The notes beneath the pieces were generated by a model, which did no database searches, was not told where the DNA came from, and saw only the letters and a list, made by a program, of their open reading frames with translations. From NCBI GenBank assembly GCA_900550525.1, contig URSN01000101.1, positions 1 through 6,793 on the forward strand: a stretch of 6,793 nt of DNA. The letters are read 5' to 3'. This document shows, piece after piece, positions 1 to 6,049 of this stretch (position 1 is its first letter; each line of letters begins with the position of its first letter). The position numbers were made by a program, and so were the translations under genes. Source of the DNA: an uncultured Eubacteriales bacterium (GTDB taxonomy: Bacteria; Bacillota; Clostridia; Christensenellales; CAG-138).

Positions 1-1
1 T

Positions 2-56
2 TAAGGTTTCTTTTCTTTGGTTCTTTCTTTTCTTTTCCCGAAAGAAAAGAAAGAAC
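2..56 (+). repeat. 55-bp pyrimidine/purine hairpin repeat, copy 1
   Basis: First of three nearly identical 55-bp elements in the window. It starts TAAGG, contains the pyrimidine 12-mer TTTCTTTTCTTT at 7-18 and again at 24-35, then a 5-nt loop TCCCG (36-40), then the complementary purine arm. The arms GTTCTTTCTTTTCTTT (20-35) and AAAGAAAAGAAAGAAC (41-56) form a perfect 16-bp stem. Compared with the other two copies only loop bases differ. No T-tract follows on either strand, so it does not look like a standard intrinsic terminator. A 71-bp GC-rich spacer (57-127) with no recognisable gene separates it from copy 2. Function unknown; it resembles a dispersed intergenic (REP- or MITE-like) repeat. 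Confidence 0.85.
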
Positions 57-127
57 AATCCCCCCTACCGCCGCGCATACGCCGCGGGGCGGCCCGTCCG
101 CTGGCCTGCGCGCAAATCCCACCCCGA

Positions 128-182
128 TAAGGTTTCTTTTCTTTGGTTCTTTCTTTTCTTTTCCTGAAAGAAAAGAAAGAAC
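128..182 (+). repeat. 55-bp pyrimidine/purine hairpin repeat, copy 2
   Basis: Second copy, same orientation as copy 1 and 126 bp downstream of it. The 16-bp stem is 146-161 with 167-182, and the loop is TCCTG (162-166), one base different from copy 1. The rest of the 55 bp is identical. It is followed by a purine-rich stretch to about 239 that is not shared with copy 1 (which is followed by a C-run), so the conserved unit ends at the right arm of the stem. Confidence 0.85.
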
Positions 183-233
183 AGGAAAGAAGAAGCAGAA
201 AAGAACGAACGAAAGGGGCGTGAGGGGGAGGAG

Positions 234-269
234 AAAAAAGTGCCGCAAAATCCGTTGTGATTTTGCGGC
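234..269 (-). terminator. Hairpin with U-tract on the minus strand
   Basis: The arms GCCGCAAAAT (242-251) and ATTTTGCGGC (260-269) pair perfectly over 10 bp around an 8-nt loop. On the minus strand the stem is followed, after two bases, by six T's (complement of A234-A239), the form of a rho-independent terminator. On the + strand no T-run follows 269, so it should act in one direction only. No minus-strand gene is seen upstream of it: the whole region to the right is coded on the + strand. It may stop antisense transcription, be a relic of a rearranged neighbour, or serve as an operator, since it overlaps the candidate promoter for yybS. Confidence 0.5.
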
Positions 270-283
270 GTTCGCGGTAAAAT
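255..283 (+). promoter_or_regulatory. Candidate sigma-A promoter of the yybS-gdpP-rplI-dnaB operon
   Basis: TTGTGA (255-260, 4 of 6 with TTGACA) and TAAAAT (278-283, 5 of 6 with TATAAT) are separated by exactly 17 bp. The -35 box starts inside the hairpin loop at 252-259 and the right arm of the hairpin fills part of the spacer. Transcription would start near 290, where the first ATG of yybS lies, so the mRNA would be leaderless or nearly so. No good Shine-Dalgarno sequence precedes that ATG, which agrees with this but does not prove it. Confidence 0.4.
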
Positions 284-289
284 GGTAAC

Positions 290-1318
290 ATGGAGCGTAT
301 GCAGTATGAACAGCAGCAGAGGGACGGCGGCGCGCCGGGGCTGAAGCTCTGCCTCTGGGCGGCGCTGGCGGACGCGGCGTGGTGCCTGCTGCTGTGGGCG
401 GCGCCGTCGCTGGCGCTGTTCGTTTCCCCGCTCGCCGCGGCGTTTGCCGCGGCGGCGCTGGCGCGGCAGGGGCGCTCGTTCAGCGCGGCGGCGCTGCTGG
501 CGCTGCTGCCGCTGTTTGCGCCGGCGGCCGTGCTGCTGTTTGGCGGCGCGGCGGCCGCGGCGCTTGGCGCGCTGGCGCTGCCGGCGGCGGTGTGCGCCGT
601 ATGGTATGTGCAGACGCGGCGGCTGGGGGGCTTCCTCACGGCCTCGGCGGCGGCGGCGGCCGCCATTGCGGGGCTGTACGCGGCGGTCTGCCTGCCGGGC
701 ATCGTGGACGGCACGGGCGCGTTCACCGCGGCGCAGGAGGGGGTGCGCCTGCTGGGCGAGGCGGTGGCGGCGCAGCTTGCCGGCGTCCCGGGCTATGCCG
801 AAAGCGCGGCGATAGCGGAGCAGATCCTCTCCTCGATGTATCTGGCCGTGCCGGTGCTGCTCACCGGCGTGCTGTGCGTGCTGGGCGCGCTGTTCGGGTT
901 TTTCACGGCGGTGCTGTTCTTCGCCTTTACGCGGCGGCGGCGCGCCGCGTGCGGCCTGGCCGCGCCGAAGCCGTTCCGCCTCTGGGTGATCCCGCGGCGG
1001 TACGTGCCGGGCATCGTGCTGCTGTATGTGATGGCGCTCGTGCTGCGCCTGAGCGGGTTTGCCAACGCCGACGCGGTGTACAACACGGTCGGCTCGCTGC
1101 TGAACCTGCCGCTGATGGTGCAGGGGCTCTCGCTCGTGGCGTTCCTGCTGTCGCTGCGCAGCCGGCCGGGGAAGGCGCTCAGCGCCGTGACGTATGTGCT
1201 CATCGGCGTGCTGTTCCCGCTGACCAGTTCCATGCTCACCACGGTGGGCCTGTTCGACCTGTTCCTCCGCTTCCGCGACCGGGTGATCCCGCCGGCGGCC
1301 CCGCAGCGCGGGGAATGA
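290..1318 (+). CDS. yybS: DUF2232 (YybS-like) multispanning membrane protein
   Basis: Integral membrane protein of 342 aa, extremely rich in alanine and leucine. Hydrophobic segments lie at about residues 18-58 (probably two), 64-86, 90-107, 114-136, 183-213, 239-255, 268-289 and 296-325. The C-terminal half has features I associate with DUF2232: a PFRLWVIP stretch (228-235) before a membrane segment, and a closing VGLFDLFLRFR (319-329), like the family's conserved Gly-Leu-x-Asp...Phe-Arg ending. Its position directly before gdpP, rplI and dnaB matches Bacillus yybS. The molecular function of the family is not established; a transport or membrane-scaffold role is only a guess. Start: the first ATG at 290 is used. 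ATG at 299 is an alternative, but a GGAG only 3 nt before it is too close. The predicted promoter would place the transcript start close to 290. Confidence 0.85.
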   Translation: MERMQYEQQQRDGGAPGLKLCLWAALADAAWCLLLWAAPSLALFVSPLAAAFAAAALARQGRSFSAAALLALLPLFAPAAVLLFGGAAAAALGALALPAAVCAVWYVQTRRLGGFLTASAAAAAAIAGLYAAVCLPGIVDGTGAFTAAQEGVRLLGEAVAAQLAGVPGYAESAAIAEQILSSMYLAVPVLLTGVLCVLGALFGFFTAVLFFAFTRRRRAACGLAAPKPFRLWVIPRRYVPGIVLLYVMALVLRLSGFANADAVYNTVGSLLNLPLMVQGLSLVAFLLSLRSRPGKALSAVTYVLIGVLFPLTSSMLTTVGLFDLFLRFRDRVIPPAAPQRGE

Positions 1319-1367
1319 GCGGTGCGTCTTGGCCCGGCGGGGCCGGAAAGGACGGTGGCTGACCGCC

Positions 1368-3824
1368 ATGAAACGCTTACAGCTGTATCTGATCCCCGCG
1401 CTGGTGCTGGCGCTGTGCCTGATCGGCGCGTTCTGGTTCGCGCCGTACCTGGCCGGCCGGCGCGTGCTGGTCGCGCTCGCGGCGCTGGGGTGCACGCTCG
1501 TGGTGTTCGTCACGCTGGCGCTGCTGCTGCGGGGCGAGCAGCGGCGCGCGCAGCAGCTGATGGACAGCGTCTTTGGCGAGAACGCCGGCACGGCGGCGCG
1601 CGTGATCCGCGAGGTATCCGTGCCGTGCCTGCTGGTGGACGCGGGCGGCGCCATCGTCTGGCGCAACGAGATCATGGAGAAGCTCTACGCCGAGAAAGAC
1701 CTTTCGCGCGTGCTGCCGGGGTATAACTTTGCGCAGCCGCCCGCGGCGTTCATGCTCGAGCATGCGGGCGGCTCCTACCAGATCATGAGCATGCCCATCC
1801 GCCGCCGCAGCGTGAACCGCACGCTGATCTTCCAGTACTGGATCGACCGCACGGAGGCGGCGCACTACAAGCGCCTCTATGAGGAGCGGATGCCGTATGT
1901 GGCGCTGATCTATGTGGATAACCTCGAGGAGCTGAGCGCCGACCAGCAGTTCCACCGCACGACGGTGCTGCTGGAGGTGGAGCGGCTCGTCGCCGACATG
2001 GCGCAGCAGGTGAACGGCATCTACCGCCGCTACGACAACGGGCGCTTCCTGCTCGTGTTCGGCGCGCGGGAGCTGGAAAAGCTCGAGAGCGCGCGCTTTG
2101 CCATCCTCGAGGGCGCGCACCGCATCGACACGGGCACGAGCACGACCGTCTCGCTGTCGGTCGCGGTGGGCGTGGCGGATACGATCGTGCAGTCGGACGA
2201 GGGCGCGCGCCAGGCGATGGAACTGGCGCTCGGCCGCGGCGGCGACCAGGCGGTGGTCAAAAACGGCGCCAACTACGCCTTCTACGGCGGGCGGCGGCAG
2301 CTGGAGACGATGCAGTCGCGCGTGAAGGCGCGGCTGTTCGCCAAGGCGCTGCGGCAGCTGTTTGAAAACGCGGGCGACGTGGTCGTCATGGGCCACAAGA
2401 ACCCGGATATGGACTGCGTGGGCGCGGCGCTGGGCGTGGCGGCGTGCGCGCGGTCCATCGGCTCGCGCGCGTTCGTGGTGATCGACCATCCCAACTCCTC
2501 CATCGACCTCGCGCTCGAGCAGATCCGCCGCAACGCCGCCTATGCCGACTGCATCATCACGCCGGAGCAGGCGGAGCGGCTCATGCGCCCCTCCACGGTG
2601 CTCGTGGTGGTGGACACGCAGCGCCCGGTGACGACCATCGCCCCGCAGCTGCTGGACATGGCCAGCCGCATCGTGCTCATCGACCACCACCGCCGCAGCG
2701 CGGACTATCTGGAGAACACCACGCTGCACTACCTCGAATCCCGCGCCTCGAGCGCGGCGGAGCTGGTGACGGAGGTCATCCAGTACTTTGACGACAACAT
2801 GCGCCCGCCCACGTTCATATGCAGCGCGCTGCTGGCGGGCATCACGGTGGACACCAAGCAGTTCGCCTTCAACGTGGGCAGCCGCACGTTCGAGGCGGCG
2901 GCCTACCTGCGCCGCGGCGGCGCGGACATCAGCATGATCAAGCACCTGTTTCAGGACGACATGCGCAGCTTCGCCGCCTGCGCCAGGACGGTCGAGCGCG
3001 CGGAGCTGCTCGGCGGCGGCATCGCGCTCTCGCACGTGGAGGAGGGCGCGGAGGGCAGCAAGCTCGTCGCGGCCAAGGCGGCCGACCAGCTCGTGGGCAT
3101 CCGCGGCATCGAGGCGGCGTTCGTCATCGGCCGCGAGGACGGCACGCTGTACGTATCCGGCCGCTCGCTCGGCCGCGTGAACGTGCAGCTCGTGTGTGAA
3201 AAGCTCGGCGGCGGCGGGCACCTGACCATGGCCGGCGCGCAGCTGTACCAGCTCGACGGCATGGACGAGGCGCTCTCGCTCGTGCGGCAGAGCATCAACG
3301 AATACCTGCAGGAGTCGGGCGACGCGGACGCGCCCGCCCTGCCGCGCCCGGCGGACGGGCAGAAAAGGGGGTCAAAAACCATGAAAGTCATCCTGGAGCA
3401 GGACGTGAAGGGCCAGGGCAAGAAGGGCGACGTGGTCAACGTATCCGACGGCTACGCGCGCAACTACCTCTTCCCGCACAAGCTGGCGTCCCCGGCGGAC
3501 GCCGCCGCGGTGAACGCCGCCAACATCCAAAAGAGCGCCGCCGCCCACCGCCGCTTCGAGGCCGGGCTCAAGGCGCGCGAGGACGCGAAAAAGCTCGACG
3601 GCGTCGTCGTCACCGTCAGGGTGCGCATCGGCGAGAACGGGCGCATGTTCGGCGCGGTCACCGGCAAGGAGATCGCCGCGGCGCTCGAGCAGCAGTACGG
3701 CTTTGCCATCGACCGCAAGAAGATCAGCGTGGAGCCCATCCGCACCACGGGCGAATACGCCGCGCGCGCGAGCCTGTTTGAGAACGTCAGCGCGGCCTTC
3801 CGCGTGGCCGTCACCGCCGAATGA
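1368..3824 (+). CDS. gdpP: Cyclic-di-AMP phosphodiesterase GdpP fused in frame to ribosomal protein bL9
   Basis: 818 aa from ATG 1368; the first 671 aa are a complete GdpP (B. subtilis YybT/GdpP is about 659 aa). GdpP hydrolyses c-di-AMP to pApA at the membrane. Domains in order: two membrane helices (about 5-27 and 32-54); a degenerate PAS domain (about 72-160); a degenerate GGDEF domain (about 175-305) with no GG(D/E)EF motif; a DHH domain with GHKNPDMDCVGAALG (342-356), VVVDT (413-417), DHH (439-441) and VDT (494-496); and a DHHA1 domain ending in GGGGH (614-618). All expected metal ligands appear present. No stop codon follows GdpP: a linker of about 20 residues rich in Ala, Pro and Asp leads straight into a full bL9 (672-818). 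It starts 49 bp after yybS. A TTG at 1329 would add 13 residues but lacks a ribosome site; ATG 1368 places the first helix at the N-terminus as in the family. Whether the fusion, free bL9 or both are made cannot be told from sequence. Confidence 0.9.
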   Translation: MKRLQLYLIPALVLALCLIGAFWFAPYLAGRRVLVALAALGCTLVVFVTLALLLRGEQRRAQQLMDSVFGENAGTAARVIREVSVPCLLVDAGGAIVWRNEIMEKLYAEKDLSRVLPGYNFAQPPAAFMLEHAGGSYQIMSMPIRRRSVNRTLIFQYWIDRTEAAHYKRLYEERMPYVALIYVDNLEELSADQQFHRTTVLLEVERLVADMAQQVNGIYRRYDNGRFLLVFGARELEKLESARFAILEGAHRIDTGTSTTVSLSVAVGVADTIVQSDEGARQAMELALGRGGDQAVVKNGANYAFYGGRRQLETMQSRVKARLFAKALRQLFENAGDVVVMGHKNPDMDCVGAALGVAACARSIGSRAFVVIDHPNSSIDLALEQIRRNAAYADCIITPEQAERLMRPSTVLVVVDTQRPVTTIAPQLLDMASRIVLIDHHRRSADYLENTTLHYLESRASSAAELVTEVIQYFDDNMRPPTFICSALLAGITVDTKQFAFNVGSRTFEAAAYLRRGGADISMIKHLFQDDMRSFAACARTVERAELLGGGIALSHVEEGAEGSKLVAAKAADQLVGIRGIEAAFVIGREDGTLYVSGRSLGRVNVQLVCEKLGGGGHLTMAGAQLYQLDGMDEALSLVRQSINEYLQESGDADAPALPRPADGQKRGSKTMKVILEQDVKGQGKKGDVVNVSDGYARNYLFPHKLASPADAAAVNAANIQKSAAAHRRFEAGLKAREDAKKLDGVVVTVRVRIGENGRMFGAVTGKEIAAALEQQYGFAIDRKKISVEPIRTTGEYAARASLFENVSAAFRVAVTAE
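3366..3371 (+). promoter_or_regulatory. Internal Shine-Dalgarno sequence for bL9
   Basis: AGGGGG ends 9 nt before ATG 3381, inside the linker region of the gdpP reading frame. The A- and G-rich surroundings (AGAAAAGGGGGTCAAAAACC, 3361-3380) stand out from the GC-rich coding DNA on both sides and look like an ordinary intergenic ribosome-binding region that has lost its upstream stop codon. It would allow bL9 to be made separately from the fusion. Confidence 0.6.
3381..3824 (+). CDS. rplI: Large-subunit ribosomal protein bL9 (internal start within the gdpP frame)
   Basis: 147 aa, the usual full length of bL9. The N-domain is typical: MKVILEQDVKGQGKKGDVVN (1-20) followed by VSDGYARNYLFP (21-32), the family signature that binds 23S rRNA near the L1 stalk. 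A lysine/alanine-rich connecting helix (about 40-74) joins it to the C-domain (75-147). The C-domain is recognisable (GRMFGAVTGKEIA, 87-99) but diverged at its end: TTGEYAARASLFENV (122-136) stands where many bL9 proteins have a Gly-x-His...Leu-His pattern. bL9 helps maintain reading-frame fidelity and is dispensable in several bacteria. The gene is in frame with gdpP with no stop between, but it has its own ATG and ribosome site, so independent synthesis is likely. Its stop codon (3822-3824) overlaps an ATG (3821) for the dnaB frame. Identity of the domain is near certain; the form in which it is made is open. Confidence 0.9.
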   Translation: MKVILEQDVKGQGKKGDVVNVSDGYARNYLFPHKLASPADAAAVNAANIQKSAAAHRRFEAGLKAREDAKKLDGVVVTVRVRIGENGRMFGAVTGKEIAAALEQQYGFAIDRKKISVEPIRTTGEYAARASLFENVSAAFRVAVTAE

Positions 3825-3850
3825 GCGGCCGGGAGGGGGCGGACGCGCCC

Positions 3851-5194
3851 ATGGAGCAGCGGCAAAACGGGATGCGCCAGCCGCCGTACAGCGCGGACGC
3901 GGAGCGTTCCGTGCTCGGCAGCATGCTGCTGGAGACCAACGCGCTCGAGATCGCGCTCGAGCAGCTGCGGCCGGAGGATTTCTATCTGTCCGCGCATGAG
4001 GCCGTGTTCGCCTGCATGCGCGACATCCGCAACGGCGGCGGCGCGGTGGACCTGGTGACGCTCGTCAACGAGCTGGAGCGCCACGGCAAGCTGGACATGG
4101 CCGGCGGCGCGGCGTACCTGTCCGAGCTGCTCTCGTTTGTGCCGACGGCGGCCAACGTGCAGGACTATATCGCCATCGTGGAGGAGAAGAGCGTCCGCCG
4201 CCAGCTCATGCACGCCGGCAGCGAGACCATCCGCGAAAGCTGCGACGACGGCAACGACCTCGAGCGCGTGCTCGACAGCGCGGAGCGCCGCATCTACGAC
4301 ATCTCCATGCGCAAGGCGGAGGATTCGCTCGTGCCCGTGAGCGAGGTCGTGCCCGAAGCGTTCGCCGAGATCGGCGAGCTGATGAACCGCCAGGGCCGCC
4401 TCACCGGCGTGGACACCGGCTTTGCCGACCTCAACCGCATGACCAACGGCCTGCAAAAGAGCGACCTGATCGTCGTGGCCGCGCGCCCGGCGATGGGCAA
4501 GACCGCGTTTGCGCTCAACATCGCGCAGCACGCCGCGCTGCGCGACGGGCGCACGGTGGTCATCTTCAGCCTGGAGATGTCCAAGCAGCAGCTGGTCATG
4601 CGCATGCTCTGCTCCGAGGCGAGCGTGGAGGCGCAGCGCATCAAGGAGGGCGTGGTGGACCCGGAGGATACGGAGCGGCTGATGCAGGTCATGGAGCCGA
4701 TCAGCCGCTGCAAGCTGCACATCGACGACACCGGCGGCATCTCCGTGCCGGAGATCCGCAGCAAGTGCCGCCGCCTCAAGGCGCGGCGCGGGCTCGACCT
4801 CGTGGTCATCGACTACCTGCAGCTCATGCAGCCCAGCGGCGGCGCGCGCCGCTCCGACTCGCGCACGCAGGAGGTCTCCGACATGACGCGCCAGCTCAAG
4901 CTCCTCGCGCGCGAGCTGGAGGTGCCCGTGGTGCTGCTCGCGCAGCTCAACCGCGGCCCGGAAACGCGGCAGGACCACACCCCCATGATCGCCGACCTGC
5001 GCGAATCCGGCTCCATCGAGCAGGACGCGGACATGGTCATCCTGCTCTACCGCCCCGCCGTCTACGACGAGACGGAGGACAACACCAGCCAGGCCATCGT
5101 CGCCAAGCACCGCCACGGCCCCACGGGCACGGTCATGCTCGTGTGGCAGGGCGAGTATACGCGCTTTCTCAACCTTGCGCCGGAACCGGCGTAA
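3851..5194 (+). CDS. dnaB: Replicative DNA helicase DnaB (DnaC of Bacillus)
   Basis: Hexameric 5'-3' helicase that unwinds DNA at the replication fork; 447 aa from ATG 3851, the normal length. The N-terminal primase-interacting domain starts at PPYSADAERSVLGSMLL (11-27), and a linker helix lies near 140-180. The RecA-like ATPase domain has Walker A ARPAMGKT (211-218), SLEMS with the catalytic Glu242, Walker B VVIDYLQL (318-325, Asp321), AQLNR with Gln365, DLRESGSIEQDAD (382-394) and the arginine-finger region KHRHGPTG (419-426, likely Arg421). Nothing essential is missing. Start: ATG 3821 overlaps the bL9 stop as ATGA and would add 10 residues, but has no ribosome site. ATG 3851 has a G-rich site GGGAGGGGG (3831-3839) and gives the family's usual short lead before the PP motif. 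Coupling to bL9 translation is likely either way. The end of the gene runs into a 22-bp tandem repeat. Confidence 0.95.
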   Translation: MEQRQNGMRQPPYSADAERSVLGSMLLETNALEIALEQLRPEDFYLSAHEAVFACMRDIRNGGGAVDLVTLVNELERHGKLDMAGGAAYLSELLSFVPTAANVQDYIAIVEEKSVRRQLMHAGSETIRESCDDGNDLERVLDSAERRIYDISMRKAEDSLVPVSEVVPEAFAEIGELMNRQGRLTGVDTGFADLNRMTNGLQKSDLIVVAARPAMGKTAFALNIAQHAALRDGRTVVIFSLEMSKQQLVMRMLCSEASVEAQRIKEGVVDPEDTERLMQVMEPISRCKLHIDDTGGISVPEIRSKCRRLKARRGLDLVVIDYLQLMQPSGGARRSDSRTQEVSDMTRQLKLLARELEVPVVLLAQLNRGPETRQDHTPMIADLRESGSIEQDADMVILLYRPAVYDETEDNTSQAIVAKHRHGPTGTVMLVWQGEYTRFLNLAPEPA

Positions 5195-5242
5195 TCCCGC
5201 GCCAAAACCGGCGCAGCCCTGCGCCAAAACCGGCGCAATCCC
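5177..5242 (+). repeat. Three 22-bp tandem repeats across the dnaB stop codon
   Basis: Units at 5177-5198, 5199-5220 and 5221-5242 share the pattern GCGCC-rrAACC-GGCGy followed by AxyCCy. Units 2 and 3 differ at only three positions; unit 1 contains the dnaB stop codon and its last codons. Each unit carries a short inverted repeat: GCGCC...GGCGC in units 2 and 3, and CGCCGG/CCGGCG in unit 1. No T-tract follows. The repeats appear to have grown by duplication of the 3' end of dnaB. A role in mRNA stability or transcription ending is possible but not shown. Confidence 0.75.
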
Positions 5243-5296
5243 GCCCCGGGGCCGCATCAAGCGCGGCGCCCGTCCCCCCGCCGGCCGCGCGCCGGC
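5243..5296. other. GC-rich palindromes in the dnaB-nagB gap
   Basis: Directly after the tandem repeats lie GCCCCGGGGC (5243-5252, a perfect 10-bp palindrome) and two GCCGGC copies (5280-5285 and 5291-5296) that can form a 6-bp stem with a 5-nt loop. No run of T follows, so this is not a standard intrinsic terminator, but the tract is strongly foldable and may slow transcription or separate the dnaB and nagB messages. I see no convincing promoter for nagB in the gap. Confidence 0.4.
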
Positions 5297-5329
5297 ACCA
5301 AATGCTGAAATTAAGAAAGGGTGTTTTAC

Positions 5330-6049
5330 ATGAAACCGATCATCCTGCCCGCACCGGAGGCCGCCGTGCGCGCGGCCGCGCTGTATGAAACGCTGCTCAG
5401 CCGCAAGCCGGACGCCGTGCTCGGCCTCGCCACCGGCTCCACGCCGCTCGGGCTGTACGCGCAGCTGGCCGCGCTGCACCGCGCCGGGCGCCTCTCCTTT
5501 GCCCGGGCAACCAGCTTCAACCTGGACGAATACGTCGGCCTGCCGCCCACGCACGACCAGAGCTACCGCTATTTCATGGAGCAGAACCTCTTCTCCAAGG
5601 TCGATCTGCCCGCGGCGCGCATCCACGTCCCCTCCGGGCTGGACGTGTCGGACGCCGCGCTCGCCGGCTACGACGCGGCCATCGAGGCCGCCGGCGGCAT
5701 CGACCTGCAGCTGCTGGGCCTGGGCGGCAACGGGCACATCGGCTTCAACGAGCCGGGCACGCCGTTTGAGCTGGGTACGCATGTGGTGACGCTCACCGAG
5801 CGCACGCGGCGCGATAACGCGCGCTTTTTCGCCTCGCTCGACGAGGTGCCCACGCACGCGGCCACCATGGGCGTGAAAACCGTCATGCACGCGCGCGCCA
5901 TCCTGCTGCTCGCCTTCGGCCGCGCCAAGGCCGAGGCGCTCGCCGCCGCGCTCAACGGGCCCGTCACGCCCGAGGTGCCCGCCTCCGTGCTGCAGCTGCA
6001 CCCGGACGTCACCGTGCTGTGCGATGAGGAGGCCGCCGCGCTGCTATGA
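5330..6049 (+). CDS. nagB: Glucosamine-6-phosphate deaminase
   Basis: Converts glucosamine 6-phosphate to fructose 6-phosphate and ammonia, linking amino-sugar breakdown to glycolysis; cytoplasmic. 239 aa, like the short Bacillus-type enzyme that lacks the C-terminal tail of E. coli NagB. Visible motifs: phosphate loop LATGSTPLG (33-41), FNLDEYVGL (63-71) with Asp66 as the proton acceptor, and LGLGGNGHIGFNEPG (129-143) with the ring-opening pair Asn134/His136 and Glu141. E. coli has Asp where Asn134 lies; Asn is usual in Gram-positive enzymes. The ATG at 5330 is chosen because AAGAAAGGG (5313-5321) precedes it by 8 nt; a GTG at 5321 is part of that site and is rejected. It is 135 bp from dnaB, and its stop overlaps the ATG of the next gene as ATGA (6046-6049). 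Confidence 0.95.
   Translation: MKPIILPAPEAAVRAAALYETLLSRKPDAVLGLATGSTPLGLYAQLAALHRAGRLSFARATSFNLDEYVGLPPTHDQSYRYFMEQNLFSKVDLPAARIHVPSGLDVSDAALAGYDAAIEAAGGIDLQLLGLGGNGHIGFNEPGTPFELGTHVVTLTERTRRDNARFFASLDEVPTHAATMGVKTVMHARAILLLAFGRAKAEALAAALNGPVTPEVPASVLQLHPDVTVLCDEEAAALL

Noticed and set aside
1329..1367. TTG 1329 as the start of gdpP
   Set aside because: It would add 13 mostly basic residues without a ribosome site; ATG 1368 puts the first membrane helix at the N-terminus as in GdpP proteins.
65..1675. Long minus-strand open frame opposite yybS
   Set aside because: Arg/Gln/His-rich low-complexity translation running through repeats and the promoter; antisense shadow of yybS and gdpP.
1377..3221. 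Long minus-strand open frame opposite gdpP
   Set aside because: His/Arg/Ala-rich with no recognisable domain; shadow of the GdpP coding strand.
5177..5242. CRISPR array
   Set aside because: The units abut with no variable spacers, there are only three, and they overlap a coding end; no cas gene is present.
5303..5311. Extended -10 promoter (TGCTGAAAT) for nagB
   Set aside because: A start at about 5318 would remove most of the ribosome-binding site of nagB, and no -35 box is seen.
3464..6001. Very long open frame on the minus strand (845 codons)
   Set aside because: It lies opposite dnaB and nagB, which are unmistakable. Its translation is a His/Arg/Ala/Val-rich jumble with no domain, as expected from the antisense of GC-rich codons.
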